DNA of 64,000 nucleotides from Nomia melanderi (GCF_051020985.1 NW_027475148.1:558001-622000), one strand, 5' to 3'; positions 11,308 through 24,620 are shown, counted from the stretch's first letter. Translations and numbers: made by a program. Notes: a model not told the origin generated them from the letters alone.

Positions 11308-14065
11308 GAGATATCACCAGATATATATTGGATTTTACCCTGACCCTGAGTGTCCGGCCCCATGAGACGGTCGTTGTCTCGGCCCCTGGAGGTCCGAGGA
11401 CGTTCCCGCTGCACAGATACATGCGCCAGGGCCTCCTACAGGTAATGCACTTTGATTAATTCGCTATCTGTAATAGCAACCGAGATATCACCAGATCTAT
11501 ATTGGATTTTCCCCTGACCCTGAGTGTCCGGCCCCATGAGACTGTGGTTTTTTCGGCCCCTGGTGGTCCGAGGTCGTTCCCGTTGCACAGATTCATGCGC
11601 CAGGGCCTCCTGCAGATAACTCACTTTGGTTTATTGCGCTATCTCTAATAGCACCCAAGATATCACCAGATATATATTGAATTTTTCCCTGACCCTGAGT
11701 GACCGGCCCCATGAGACTGTGGTTTTCTCGGCCCCTGGTGGTCCGAGGTCGTTCCCGCTGCACAGATTCATGCGCCAGGGCCTCCTACAGACAATGCACT
11801 TTGATTTATTGCGCTATCTGTAATAGCACCCAAGATATCACCAGATAAATATTGGATTTTCCCCTGACCCTGAGTGTCCGGCCCCATGAGACGGTGGTTT
11901 TCTCGGCCCCTGATGGTCCGAGGTCGTTCCCGCTGTCCACATTAATGCGCCAGGGCCTCCTACAGACAATGCAATTTGATTTATTGCGCTATCTGTAACA
12001 GCACCCGAGATATCACCAGATATATATTGGATTTTCCCCTGACCCTGAGTGTCCGGCCCCTTGAGACAGTCGTTTTCTCGGCCCCTGGTGGTCCGAGGTC
12101 GTTCCCGTTGCACAGATTCATGCGCCAGGGCCTCCTGCAGATAATTCACCTTGGTTTATTGCGCTATCTCTAATAGCACCCGAGATATCACCAGATATAT
12201 ATTGGATTTTCCCCTGACCCTGAGTGTCCGGCACCATGAGACTGTAGTTTTCTCGGCCCCTGGTGGTCCTAGGTCGTTCCCGCTGCACAGATTCATGCGC
12301 CAGGGCCTCCTACAGACAATGCACTTTGATTTATTGCGTTATCTGTAATAGCACCCGAGATATCACCACATATATATTGGATTTTTCCCTGACCCAGAGT
12401 GTCCGGCCCCCTCGAGACGGTGGTTTTCTCGGCCCCTGGTGGTCCGAGGTCGTTCCCGCTGCACAGCGTCAGGCGCCAGGGCCTCCTGCAGATAACTCAC
12501 TTTGGTTTATTGCGCTATCTCTAATAGCACCCGAGATATCACCAGATGTATATTGGATTTTTCCCTGACCCTGAGTGTCCGGCCCCATGAGACGGTGGTT
12601 TTCTCGGCCCCTGGTGGTCCGAGGTCGTTCCCGCTGCACAGATTCATGCGCCAGGGCCTCCTGCAGATAATTCACTTTGGTTTATTGCGCTATCTCTAAT
12701 AGCGCCCGAGATATCACCAGATCTATATTTTATTTTCCCCTGACCCTGAGTATCCGGCCTCATGAGACTGTGGTTTTCTCGGCCCCTGGTGGTCCGAGGT
12801 CGTTCCCGTTGCACAGATTCATGCGCCAGGGCCTCCTGCAGGTAATGCACTTTGGTTTATTGCGCTATCTCTAATAGCACCCGAGATATCACCAAATATA
12901 TATTGGATTTCTCACTGACCCTGAGTGTCCTGCCCCATAAGACGGTGGTTTTCTCGGCCCCTGGTGTTCCGAGGTCGTCCCCGCTGCACAGATTCATGCG
13001 CCAGGGCCTCCTACAGACAATGCACTTTGATTTATTGCGCTATCTCTAATAGCACCCGAGATATCACCAGATCTATATTGGATTTTCCCCTGACCCTGAG
13101 GGTCCGGCCCCATGAGACTGTGGTTTTCTCGGCCCCTGGTGGTCCGAGGTCGTTCCCGTTGCAAAGATTCATGCGCCAGGGCCTCCTGCAGATAATTCAC
13201 TTTGGTTTATTGCGCTATCTCTAATAGCACCCGAGATATCACCAGGCATATATCGGACTTTTCACTGATCCTGAGCGTCCGGCCCCATGAGACGTTCCTT
13301 TTCTCGGCCCCTGGTGGTCCGAGGTCGTTCCCGCTGCACAGGTTCATGCGCCAGGGTCTCCTACAGACAATGCACTTTGATTTATTGCGCTATCTGTAAT
13401 AGCACCCGAGATATCACCACATATATATTGGATTTTTCACTGACCCTGAGTGTCCGGCCCCATGAGACGGTGGTTTTCTCGGTCCCTGGTGTTCCGAGGT
13501 CGTTCCCGCTGCACAGATTCATGCGCCAGGGCCTCCTACAGACAATGCACTTTGATTTATTGCGCTATCTCTAATAGCACCCGTGATATCACCAGATATA
13601 TATTGGATTTTCCCTGACCCTGAGTGTCCGGCCCAATGAGACTGTGGTTTTCTCGGCCCCTGGTGTTCCGAGGTCGTTCCCGCTGTACAGAATCATGCGC
13701 CAGGGCCTCCTACAGACAATGCACTTTGATTTATTGCACTATCTGTAATAGCACCCGAGATATCACCAGGTATATATTGGATTTTACTCTGACCCTGAGT
13801 GTGCGGCCCCATGAGACGGTGGTTTTCTCGGACCCTGGTGGTCCGAGGTCGTTCCCGCTGCACAGATTCATGCGCCAGGGCCTCCTACAGACAATGCACT
13901 TTGATTTATTGCGCTATCTGTAATAGCACCCGAGATATCACCAGATATATATTGGATTTTACCCTGACCCTGAGTGTCCGGCCCCATGTGACGGTGGTTG
14001 TCTCAGCCCCTGGAGGTCCGAGGACGTTCCCGCTGCACAGATACATGCGCCAGGGCCTCCTGCAG
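11308..14065. repeat. Higher-order repeat HOR-1, copy 3
   Basis: It has the two monomers missing from copy 2, at about 11838-12173, and matches copy 1 there almost base for base. It matches copy 2 through the GAATCATGCGCC monomer (near 13690), the GTGCGGCCCCATGAG monomer (13800) and the CATGTGACGG monomer (13985), which copy 1 lacks. It leaves the HOR-1 series at about 14065, where a B-type tail with ATAATTGACTTTGG appears. Confidence 0.88.
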
Positions 14066-16180
14066 ATAATTGACTTTGGTTTATTGCGCTATCTCTAATA
14101 GCACCCGAGATATCAAGAGATATATACTGGATTTTCCCCTGACCCTGAGTGTCCGGACCAATGAGACTGTGGTTCTCTCGGCCCCTGGTGGTCCGAGGTC
14201 GTTCCCGCTGCACAGATTCATGCGCCAGGGCCTCCTACAGACAATGCACTTTGATTTATTGCGCTATCTGTAAGAGCACCCGAGATATCACCAGATATAT
14301 ATTGGATTTTTCACTGACCCTGAGTGTCCGGCCCCATGAGACGGTCGTTTTCTCGGCCCCTGGTGGTCCGAGGTCGTTCCCGCTGCACAGATTCATGCGC
14401 CAGGGCCTCCTGCAGATAATTCACTTTGGTTTATTGCGCTATCTCTGATAGCACCCGAGATATCACCAGATATATATTGGATTTTCCCCTGACCCTGAGT
14501 GTCCGGCCCCATGAGACTGTGGTTTTCTCGGCCCCTGGTGGTCCGAGGTCGTTCCCGCTGCACAGATTCATGCGCCAGGGCCTCCTACAGACAGTGCACT
14601 TTAATTTATTGCGCTATCTGTAATAGCACCCGAGATATCACCGGATATATATTGGATTTTTCCCAGACCCTGAGTGTCCGGCCCCATGAGACGGTGGTTG
14701 TCTCGGCCTCTGGTGGTCCGAGGTCGTTCCCGCTGCACAGATTCATGCGCCAGGGCCTCCTACAGACAATGCACTCTGATTTATTGCGCTATCTGTAATA
14801 GCACCCAAGATATCACCAGATCTATATTGGATTTTCCCCTGACCCTGAGTGTCCGGCCCCATGAGACTGTGGTTTTCTCGGCCCCTGGTGGTCCGAGGTC
14901 GTTGCCGCTGCACAGGTTCATGCGCCAGGGCCTCCTACAGACAATGCACTTTGATTTATTGCGCTATCTGTAATAGCACCCGAGATATCACCAGATATAT
15001 ATTGGATTTTCCCCTGACCCTGAGTGTCCGGCCCCTTGAGACTGTCGTTTTCTCGGCCCCTGGTGGTCCGAGGTCGTTCCCGTTGCACAGATTCATGCGC
15101 CAGGGCCTCCTGCAGATAATTCACCTTGGTTTATTGCGATATCTCTAATAGCACCCGAGATATCACCAGATATATATTGGATTTTCCCCTGACCCAGAGT
15201 GTCCGGCCCCATGAGACTGTGGTTTTCTCGGCCCCTGGTGGTCCGAGGTCGTTCCCGCTGCACAGATTCATGCGCCAGGGCCTCCTACAGACAATGCAGG
15301 TTGATTTATTGCGCTATCTGTAATAGCACCCGAGATATCACCAGATATATATTGGATTTTTCCCTGACCCTGAGTGTCCGGCCCCATGAGACGGTGGATG
15401 TCTCGGCCCCTGATGGTCCGAGATCGTTCCCGCTGCACAGATTCATGCGCCAGGGCCTCCTGCAGACAATTCACTTTGGTTTATTGCGCTATCTCTAATA
15501 GCACCCGAGATATCACCAGATATATATTGGATTTTTCCCCGACCCTGAGTGTCCGGCCCCATGAGACGGTGGTTTTCTCGGCCGCTGGTGGTCCGAGGTC
15601 GTTCCCGCTGGCCAGATTCATGCGCCAGGGCCTCCTACAGACAATGCACTATGATTTATTGCGCTATCTGTAATAGCACCCGAGATATCACCAGATCTAT
15701 ATTGGATTTTCCACTGACCCTGAGTATCCGGCCCCATGAGACTGTGGTTTTCTCGGCCCCTGGTGGTCCGAGGTCGTTCCCGTTACACAGATTCATGCGC
15801 CAGGGCCTCCTGCAGATAATTCACTTTGGTTTATTGCGCTATCTCTAATAGCACCCGAGATATCACCAGATATATATTGGATTTTTCACTGACCCTGAGC
15901 GTCCGGCTCCATGAGACGGTCGTTTTCTCGGCCCCTGGTGGTCCGAGAACGTTCCCGCTGCACAGGTTCATGCGCCAGCGTCTCCTACAGACAATGCACT
16001 TTGATTTATTGCGCTATCTGTAATAGCACCCGAGATATCACCAGATATATATTGGATTTTTCACTGACCCTGAGTGTCCTGCCCCATGAGACGGTGGTTT
16101 TCTCGGCCCCTGGTGTTCTGAGGTCGTTCCCGCTGCACAGATTCATGCGCCAGGGCCTCCTACAGACAATGCACTTTGAT
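14066..16180. repeat. Irregular block resembling the left region
   Basis: About twelve monomers assembled from pieces also found at 2.7-3.1, 3.3-4.0 and 5.35-6.1 kb. Internal markers include ATCAAGAGATATATACTGG at 14113, a GTTGCCGCTGCACAGG monomer near 14902, and GATTTATTGCGATATC near 15131. No internal higher-order period is evident. Confidence 0.7.
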
Positions 16181-17440
16181 TTATTGCGCTATCTCTAATA
16201 GCACCCGAGATATCACCAGATATATATTGGATTTTCCCCTGACCCTGAGTGTCCGGCCCCATGAGACTGTGGTTTTCTCGGCCCCTGGTGGTCCGAGGTC
16301 GCTCCCGTTGCACAGATTCATGCGCCAGGGCCTCCTGCAGATAATTCACTTTGGTTTATTGCGCTATCTCTTATAGCACCCGAGATATCACCAGATATAT
16401 ATTGGATTTTCCCCTGACCCTGAGTGTCCGGCCCCATGAGACTGTGGTTTTCTCGGCCCCTGGTCGTCCGAGGTCGTTCCCGCTGCACAGATACATGCGC
16501 CAGGGCCTCCTACAGGTAATGCACTTTGATTTATTGCGCTATCTGTAATAGCACCCGAGATATCACCAGATCTATATTGGATTTTCCCCTGACCCTGAGT
16601 GTCCGGCCCCATGAGACTGTGGTTTTCTCGGCCCCTGGTGGTCCGAGGTCGTTCCCGTTGCACAGATTCATGCGCGAGGGCCTCCTGCAGATAATTCACT
16701 TTGGTTTATTGCGCTATCTCTAATAGCACCCGAGATATCACCAGATATATATTGGATTTTTCACTGACCCTGAGCGTCCGGCCCCATGAGACGGTCGTTT
16801 TCTCGGCCCCTGGTGGTCCGAGGTCGTTCCCGCTGCACAGGTTCATGCGCCAGGGTCTCCTACAGACAATGCACTTTGATTTATTGCGCTATCTGTAATA
16901 GCACCCGAGATATCACCACATATATATTGGATTTTTCACTGACCCTGAGTGTCCGGCCCCATGAGACGGTGGTTTTCTCGGTCCCTGGTGTTCCGAGGTC
17001 GTTCCCGCTGCACAGATTCATGCGCCAGGGCCTCCTACAGACAATGCACTTTGATTTATTGCGCTATCTCTAATAGCACCAGTGATATCACCAGATATAT
17101 ATTGGATTTTCCCTGACCCTGAGTGTCCGGCCCAATGAGACTGTGGTTTTCTCGGCCCCTGGTGGTCCGAGATCGTTCCCGCTGTACAGATTCATGCGCC
17201 AGGGCCTCCTACAGACAATGCACTTTGATTTATTGCGCTATCTGTAATAGCACCCGAGATATCACCAGGTATATATTCTATTTTTCTCTGACCCTGAGTG
17301 TCCGGCCCCATGAGACTTTGGTTTTTTCGGCCCCTGGTGGTCCGAGGTCGTTCCCGCTGCACAGGTTCATGCGCCAGGGTCTCCTACGGACAGTGCACTT
17401 TGATTTATTGCGCTATCTGTAATAGCACCCGAGATATCAC
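16181..17440. repeat. Monomers related to HOR-1
   Basis: The two monomers at about 16786-17160 match the HOR-1 units at 8214, 10313 and 13287: GTTCATGCGCCAGGGTCTCC, then CACCACATATATATTGG, then CTCGGTCCCTGGTGTTCCG, then a CCGGCCCAATGAG monomer with a one-base-short CCC run. The rest resembles scattered HOR-1 and left-region monomers. A unique AATAGCACCAGTG occurs near 17073. Confidence 0.65.
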
Positions 17441-18500
17441 CAGATATATATTGGATTTTTCACTGACCCTGGGTGTCCTGCCCCATGAGACGGTGGTTTT
17501 CTCGGCCCCTGGTGGTCCGAGGTCGTTCCCGTTGCACAGATTCATGCGCCAGGGCCTCCTACAGACAATGCACTTTGATTTATTGCGCTATCTGTAATAG
17601 CACCCGAGATATCACCAGATATATATTGGATTTTTCACTGACCCTGAGCGTACGGCCCCATGAGACGGTCGTTTTCTCGTCCCCTGGTGGTCCGAGGTCG
17701 TTCCCGCTGCACAGGTTCATGCGCCAGGGTCTCCTACGGACAGTGCACTTTGATTTATTGCGCTATCTGTAATAGCACCCGAGATATCACCAGATATATA
17801 TTGGATTTTTCACTGACCCTGAGTGTCCTGCCCCATGAGACGGTGGTTTTCTCGGCCCCTGGTGGTCCGAGGTCGTTCCCGTTGCACAGATTCATGCGCC
17901 AGGGCCTCCTGCAGCTAATTCACTTTGGTTTATTGCGCTATCTCTAATAGCACCCGATATATCACCAGATATATATTGGATTTTACCCTGACCCTGAGTG
18001 TCCGGCCCCATGAGACGGTCGTTGTCTCGGCCCCTGGAGGTCCGAGGACGTTCCCGCTGAACAGGTTCATGCGCCGGGGCCTCCTACAGACAATGCACTT
18101 TGATTTATTGCGCTATCTGTAATAGCACCCGAGATATCACCAGATATATATTGGGTTTTTCACTGACCCTGAGTGTCCTGCCCCATGAGACGGTGGTTTT
18201 CTCGGCCCCTGGTGGTCCAAGGTCGTTCCCGTTGCACAAATTCATGCGCCATGGCCTCCTGCAGATAATTCACTTTGGTTTATTGCGCTATCTCTAATAG
18301 CACCCGATATATCACCAGATATATATTGGATTTTACCCTGACCCTGAGTGTCCGGCCCCATGAGACGGTCGTTGTCTCGGCCCCTGGAGGTCCGAGGACG
18401 TTCCCGCTGCACAGGTTCTTGCGCCGGGGCCTTCTACAGACAATGCACTTTGATTTATTGCGCTATCTGTAATAGCACCCGAGATATCACCAGATCTATA
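17440..18500. repeat. 350-bp dimers, three partial copies
   Basis: Two dimer series overlap. GTGTCCTGCCCCATGAGACGG monomers lie at about 17477, 17827 and 18177, each 350 bp apart. Two CCCGATATATCACC plus GTTGTCTCGG plus GCGCCGGGGC units lie at 17955 and 18305, also 350 bp apart. Differences between copies include AACAGGTTCATG versus CACAGGTTCTTG. A related unit recurs at 19180-19340. Confidence 0.75.
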
Positions 18501-19860
18501 TTGGATTTTCCCCTGACCCTGAGTGTCCGGCCCCATGAGACTGTGGTTTTCTCGGCCCCTTGTGGTCCGAGGTCGTTCCCGTTGCACAGATTCATGCGCC
18601 AGGGCCTCCTGCAGATAATTCACTTTGGTTTATTGCGCTATCTCTAATAGCACCCGAGATATCTCCAGATATATATTGGATTTTCCCCTGACCCTGAGTG
18701 TCCGGTCCCATGAGACTATGGTTTTCTCGGCCCCTGGTGGTCCGAGGTCGTTGCCGCTGCACAGGTTCATGCGCCAGGGCCTCCTACAGACAATGCACTT
18801 TGATTTATTGCGCTATCTGTAATAGCACCCGAGATATCACCAGATATATATTGGATTTTTCACTGACCCTGAGAGTCCGGCCCCATGAGACGGTCGTTTT
18901 CTCGGCCCCTGGTGGTCCGAGGTCGTTCCCGCTGCACAGGTTCATGCGCCAGGGTCTCCTACGGACAGTGCACTTTGATTTATTGCGCTATCTGTAGTAG
19001 CACCCGATATATCACCAGATATATATTGGATTTTCCCCTGACCCTGAGTGTCCGGCCCCATGAGACTGTGGTTTTCTCGGCCCCTGGTAGTCCGAGGTCG
19101 TTCCCGCTGCACAGATTCATGCGCCAGGGCCTCCTACAGACAATGCACTTTGATTTATTGCGCTATCTGTAATAGCACCCGAGATATCACCAGTTATATA
19201 TTGGATTTTACACTGACCCTGAGTGTCCGGCCCCATGAGACGGTCGTTGTCTCGGCCCCTGGAGGTCCGAGGACGTTCCCGCTGCACAGGTTCATGCGCC
19301 GGGGCCTCCTACAGACAATGCACTTTGATTTATTGCGCTATCTGTAATAGCACCCGAGATATCACCAGATATATATTGGATTTTTCCCTGACCCTGTGTG
19401 TCCGGCCCCATGAGAAGGTCGTTTTCTCGGCCCCTGGTGGTCCGAGGTCGTTCCCGCTGCACAGGATCATGCGCCAGGGTCTCCTACAGACAATGCACTT
19501 TGATTTATTGCGGTATCTGTAATAGCACCCGAGGTATCACCATATATATATATTGGATTTTTCACTGACCCTGAGTGTCCTGCCCCATGTGACGGTGGTT
19601 TTCTCGGCCCCTGGTGTTCCGAGGTCGTTCCCGCTGCACAGATTCATGCCCCAGGGCCTCCTACAGACAATGCACTTTGATTTATTGCGCTATCTCTAAT
19701 AGCACCCGAGATATCACCAGATATATATTGGATTTTCCCCTGACCGTGAGTGTCCGGCCCCATGAGACTGTGGTTTTCTCGGCCCCTGGAGGTCCGAGGA
19801 CGTTCCCGCTGCACAGATTCATGCGCCAGGGCCTCCTACAGGTAATGCACTTTGATTTAT
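18500..19860. repeat. Irregular monomers, including a +2 bp TATATA variant
   Basis: There is no clear higher-order period. The monomer at 19530-19560 has ATATATATATATTGG where others have AGATATATATTGG, giving a net +2 bp; it accounts for the 702-bp (not 700-bp) spacing of the anchors on either side. CTCCTACGGACAGTGC near 18957 repeats a variant seen at 17387 and 17737. Confidence 0.65.
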
Positions 19861-20559
19861 TGCGCTATCTGTAATAGGACCCGAGATATCACCAGATATA
19901 TATTGGATTTTTCCCTGACCCTGAGTGTCCGGCCTCATGAGACGGTCGTTTTCTCGGCCCCTGGTGGTCCGAGGTCGTTCCCGCTGCACAGATTCATGCG
20001 CCAGGGCCTCCTACAGACAATGCACTTTGATTTATTGCGCTATCTGTAATAGCACCCGAGATATCACCACATATATATTGGATTTATCACTGACCCTGAG
20101 TGTCCGGCCCCATGAGAAGGTGGTTTTCTCGGTCCCTGGTGTTCCGAGGTCGTTCCCACTGCACAGATTCATGCGCCAGGGCCTCCTACAGACAATGCAC
20201 TTTGATTTATTGCGCTATCTGTAATAGCAGCCGTGATATCACCAGATATATATTGGATTTTCCCCTGACCCTGAGTGTCCGGCCCCATGAGACTGTGGTT
20301 TTCTCGGCCCCTGGTGGTCCGAGGTCGTTCCCGCTGCACAGGTTCATGAGCCAGGGTCTCCTACAGACAATGCACATTGATTTATTGCGCTCTCTGTAAT
20401 AGCACCCGAGATATCACCACATATATATTGGATTTTTCACTGACCCTGAGTGTCCGGCCCCATGAGACGGCGGTTTTCTCGGTCCCTGGTGTTCCGAGGT
20501 CGTTCCCGCTGCACAGATTCATGCGCCAGGTCCTCCTACAGACAATGCACTTTGATTTA
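19860..20559. repeat. HOR-2 copy 1: 4-mer, 700 bp
   Basis: The four-monomer unit carries GACGGTCGTTTTCTCGG, then ATGAGAAGGTGG with CTCGGTCCCTGGTG and GTTCCCACTGC, then AGCCGTGATATC with GTTCATGAGCC and CACATTGATT followed by GCGCTCTCTG, then ATGAGACGGCGG. The exact period to the next copy is 700 bp. Confidence 0.9.
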
Positions 20560-21259
20560 TTGCGCTATCTGTAATAGCACCCGAGATATCACCAGATATA
20601 TATTGGATTTTTCCCTGACCCTGAGTGTCCGGCCCCATGAGACGGTCGTTTTCTCGGCCCCTGGTGGTCCGAGGTCGTTCCCGCTGCACAGATTCATGCG
20701 CCAGGGCCTCCTACAGACAATGCACTTTGATTTATTGCGCTATCTGTAATAGCACCCGAGATATCACCACATATATATTGGATTTTTCACTGACCCTGAG
20801 TGTCCGGCCCCATGAGAAGGTGGTTTTCTCGGTCCCTGGTGTTCCGAGGTCGTTCCCACTGCACAGATTCATGCGCCAGGGCCTCCTACAGACAATGCAC
20901 TTTGATTTATTGCGCTATCTGTAATAGCAGCCGTGATATCACCAGATATATATTGGATTTTCCCCTGACCCTGAGTGTCCGGCCCCATGAGACTGTGGTT
21001 TTCTCGGCCCCTGGTGGTCCGAGGTCGTTCCCGCTGCACAGGTTCATGCGCCAGGGTCACCTACAGACAATGCACATTGATTTATTGCGCTCTCTGTAAT
21101 AGCACCCGAGATATCACCACATATATATTGGATTTTTCACTGACCCTGAGTGTCCGGCCCCATGAGACGGCGGTTTTCTCGGTCCCTGGTGTTCCGAGGT
21201 CGTTCCCGCTGCACAGATTCATGCGCCAGGGCCTCCTACAGACAATGCACTTTGATTTA
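20560..21259. repeat. HOR-2 copy 2: 4-mer, 700 bp
   Basis: It is nearly identical to the preceding 700 bp, keeping all four markers including GCGCTCTCTG at 21086 (20386 in copy 1). Differences seen include GTTCATGCGCCAGGGTCACC versus GTTCATGAGCCAGGGTCTCC, and GGGCCTCC versus GGTCCTCC. A third, truncated copy continues to about 21470 before switching to TTTTACTTTGACC. Confidence 0.9.
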
Positions 21260-21309
21260 TTGAGCTATCTGTAATAGCAGCCGAGATATCACCAGATATA
21301 TATTGGAGT

Positions 21310-23059
21310 TTTCACTGACCCTGAGTGTCCGGCCCCATGAGGCGGTCGTTTTCTCGGCCCCTGGTGGTCCGAGGTCGTTCCCGCTGCACAGATTCATGCG
21401 CCAGGGCCTCCTACAGACAATGCACTTTGATTTATTGCGCTATCTGTAATAGCACCCGAGATATCACCAGATATATATTGGATTTTACTTTGACCCTGAG
21501 TGTCCGGCCCCATGAGACTGTGGTTTTTTCGGCCCCTGGTGGTCCGAGGTCGTTCCCGCTGCACAGATTCATGCGCCAGGGCCTCCTACAGACAATGCAC
21601 TTTGATCTATTGCGCTATCTGTAATAGCACCCGAGATATCAGCAGATATATATTGGATTTTTCACTGACCCTGAGTGTCCGGCCCCATGAGACGGTGGTT
21701 TTCTCGGTCCCTGGTCTTCCGAGGTCGTTCCCGCTGCACAGATTAATGCGACAGGGCCTCCTACAGACAAATCACATTGATTTATTGCGCTATCTCTAAT
21801 AGCACCCGAGATATCATCAGATATATATTGGATTTTCCCCTGACCCTGTGTGTCCGGCCCCATGAGACTGTGGTTTTCTCGGCCCCTGGTGGTCCGAGGT
21901 CGTTCCCGCTGCACGGATTCATACGCCAGGGCCTCCTGCAGATAATTCACTTTGGTTTATTGCGCTATCTCTTATAGCACCCGAGATATCACCAGATATA
22001 TATTGGATTTTCCCCTGACCCTGAGTGTCCGGCCCCATGAGACTGTGGTTTTCTCGGCCCTTGGTGGTCCGAGGTGGTTCCCGCTGCACAGATTCATGCG
22101 CCAGGGCCTCCTACAGACAATGCACTTTGATTTATTGCGCTATCTGTAATAGCACCCGAGATATCAGCAGATATATATTGGATTTTTCACTGACCCTGAG
22201 TGTCCGGCCCCATGAGACGGTCGTTTTCTCGGCCCCTGGTGGTCCGAGGTCGTTCCCGCTGCACAGATTCATGCGCCAGGGCCTCCTGCAGATAATTCAC
22301 TTTGGTTTATTGCGCTATCTCTAATAGCACCCGAGATATCACCAGAAATATATTGGATTTTACCCTGACCCTGAGTGTCCGGCCCCATGAGACTGTGCTT
22401 TTCTCGGCCCCTGGTGGTCCGAGGTCGTTCCCGTTGCACAGATTCATGCGCCAGGGCCTCCTACAGACAATGCACTTTGATTTATTGCGCTATCTGTAAT
22501 AGCACCCGAGATATCGCCAGATATATATTGGATATTATCCTGACCCTGAGTGTCCGGGCCCATGAGACGGTCGTTGTCTCGGCCCCTGGAGGTCCGAGGA
22601 CGTTCCCGCTGCACAGATTCATGCGCCAGGGCCTCCTACAGGTAATGCACTTTGATTTATTGCGCTATCTGTAATAGCACCCGAGATATCACCAGATCTA
22701 TATTGGATTTTCCCCTGACCCTGAGTGTCCGGCCCCATGAGACTGTGGTTTTCTCGGCCCCTGGTGGTCCGAGGTCGTTCCCGTTGCACAGATTCATGCG
22801 CCAGGGCCTCCTACAGACAATTCACTTTGGTTTATTGCGCTATCTGTAATAGCACCCGAGATATCACCAGATATATATTGGATATTATCCTGACCCTGAG
22901 TGTCCGGGCCCATGAGACGGTCGTTGTCTCGGCCCCTGGAGGTCCGAGGACGTTCCCGCTGCACAGATTCATGAGCCAGGGCCTCCTACAGACAATGCAC
23001 TTTGATTTATTGCGCTACCTGTAATAGCACCCGAGATATCACCAGATAAATATTGGATT
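21310..23059. repeat. HOR-3 copy 1: 10-mer, 1,750 bp
   Basis: Markers in order are ATGAGGCGGTCG, TTTTACTTTGACC with TTTTTTCGGCC, ATCAGCAGATATATATTGG, CACATTGATT, GACCCTGTGTGTCC with CACGGATTCATACG, CTCTTATAGC, CTTGGTGGTCCGAGGTGG, AGAAATATATTGG with GACTGTGCTT, and GATATTATCCTGACC with GTGTCCGGGCCC. The last marker occurs twice here, 350 bp apart (22532 and 22882). Two private changes, CTGGTCTTCCG and GATTAATGCGACAGG, near 21715-21755 are not shared with copy 2. Confidence 0.88.
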
Positions 23060-24620
23060 TTACCCTGACCCTGAGTGTCCGGCCCCATGAGGCGGTCGTT
23101 TTCTCGGCCCCTGGTGGTCCGAGGTCGTTCCCGCTGCACAGATTCATGCGCCAGGGCCTCCTACAGACAATGCACTTTGATTTATTGCGCTATCTGTAAT
23201 AGCACCCGAGATATCACCACATATATATTGGATTTTACTTTGACCCTGAGTGTCCGGCCCCATGAGACTGTGGTTTTTTCGGCCCCTGGTGGTCCGAGGT
23301 CGTTCCCGCTGCACAGATTCATGCGCCAGGGCCTCGTACAGACAATGCACTTTGATCTATTGCGCTATCTGTAATAGCACCCGAGATATCAGCAGATATA
23401 TATTGGATTTTTCACTGACCCTGAGTGTCCGGCCCCATGAGACGGTGGTTTTCTCGGTCCCTGGTGTTCCGAGGTCGTTCCCGCTGCACAGATTCATGCG
23501 ACAGGGCCTCCTACAGACAATGCACATTGATTTATTGCGCTATCTCTAATAGCACCCGAGATATCACCAGATATATATTGGATTTTCCCCTGACCCTGTG
23601 TGTCCGGCCCCATGAGACTGTGGTTTTCTCGGCCCCTGGTGGTCCGAGGTCGTTCCCGCTGCACGGATTCATACGCCAGGGCCTCCTGCAGATAATTCAC
23701 TTTGGTTTATTGCGCTATCTCTTATAGCACCCGAGATATCACCAGATATATATTGGATTTTCCCCTGACCCTGAGTGTCCGGCCCCATGAGACTGTGGTT
23801 TTCTCGGCCCTTGGTGGTCCGAGGTGGTTCCCGCTGCACAGATTCATGCGCCAGGGCCTCCTACAGACAATGCACTTTGATTTATTATGCTATCTGTAAT
23901 AGCACCCGAGATATCAGCAGATATATATTGGATTTTTCACTGACCCTGAGTGTCCGGCCCCATGAGACGGTCGTTTTCTCGGCCCCTGGTGGTCCGAGGT
24001 CGTTCCCGCTGCACAGATTCATGCGCCAGGGCCTCCTGCAGATAATTCACTTTGGTTTATTGCGCTATCTCTAATAGCACCCGAGATATCACCAGAAATA
24101 TATTGGATTTTACCCTGACCCTGAGTGTCCGGCCCCATGAGACTGTGCTTTTCTCGGCCCCTGGTGGTCCGAGGTCGTTCCCGTTGCACAGATTCATGCG
24201 CCAGGGCCTCCTACAGACAATGCACTTTGATTTATTGCGCTATCTGTAATAGCACCCGAGATATCACCAGATATATATTGGATATTATCCTGACCCTGAG
24301 TGTCCGGGCCCATGAGACGGTCGTTGTCTCGGCCCCTGGAGGTCCGAGGACGTTCCCGCTGCACAGATTCATGAGCCAGGGCCTCCTACAGGTAATGCAC
24401 TTTGATTTATTGCGCTATCTGTAATAGCACCCGAGATATCACCAGATGTATATTGGATTTTCCCCTGACCCTGAGTGTCCGGCTCCATGAGACTGTGGTT
24501 TTCTCGGCCCGTGGTGGTCCGAGGTCGTTCCCGTTGCACAGATTTATGCGCCAGGGCCTCCTGCAGATAATTCACTTTGGTTTATTGCGCTATCTGTAAT
24601 AGCACCCGAGATATCACCAG
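23060..24620. repeat. HOR-3 copy 2: 10-mer, truncated
   Basis: It is collinear with the preceding copy at an offset of exactly 1,750 bp from ATGAGGCGGTCG (23088) to about 24620, where the monomers change to AGATCTATATTGG with CCCAGACCC and TACCGACAATGC. Differences include CACATATATATTGG at 23219, GGCCTCGTACAG at 23332 and GATTTATTATGC at 23879. The CTTGGTGGTCCGAGGTGG to GTGTCCGGGCCC part of this unit is reused in the larger repeats at 26.75, 33.9, 39.9, 50.55 and 53.9 kb. Confidence 0.85.
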
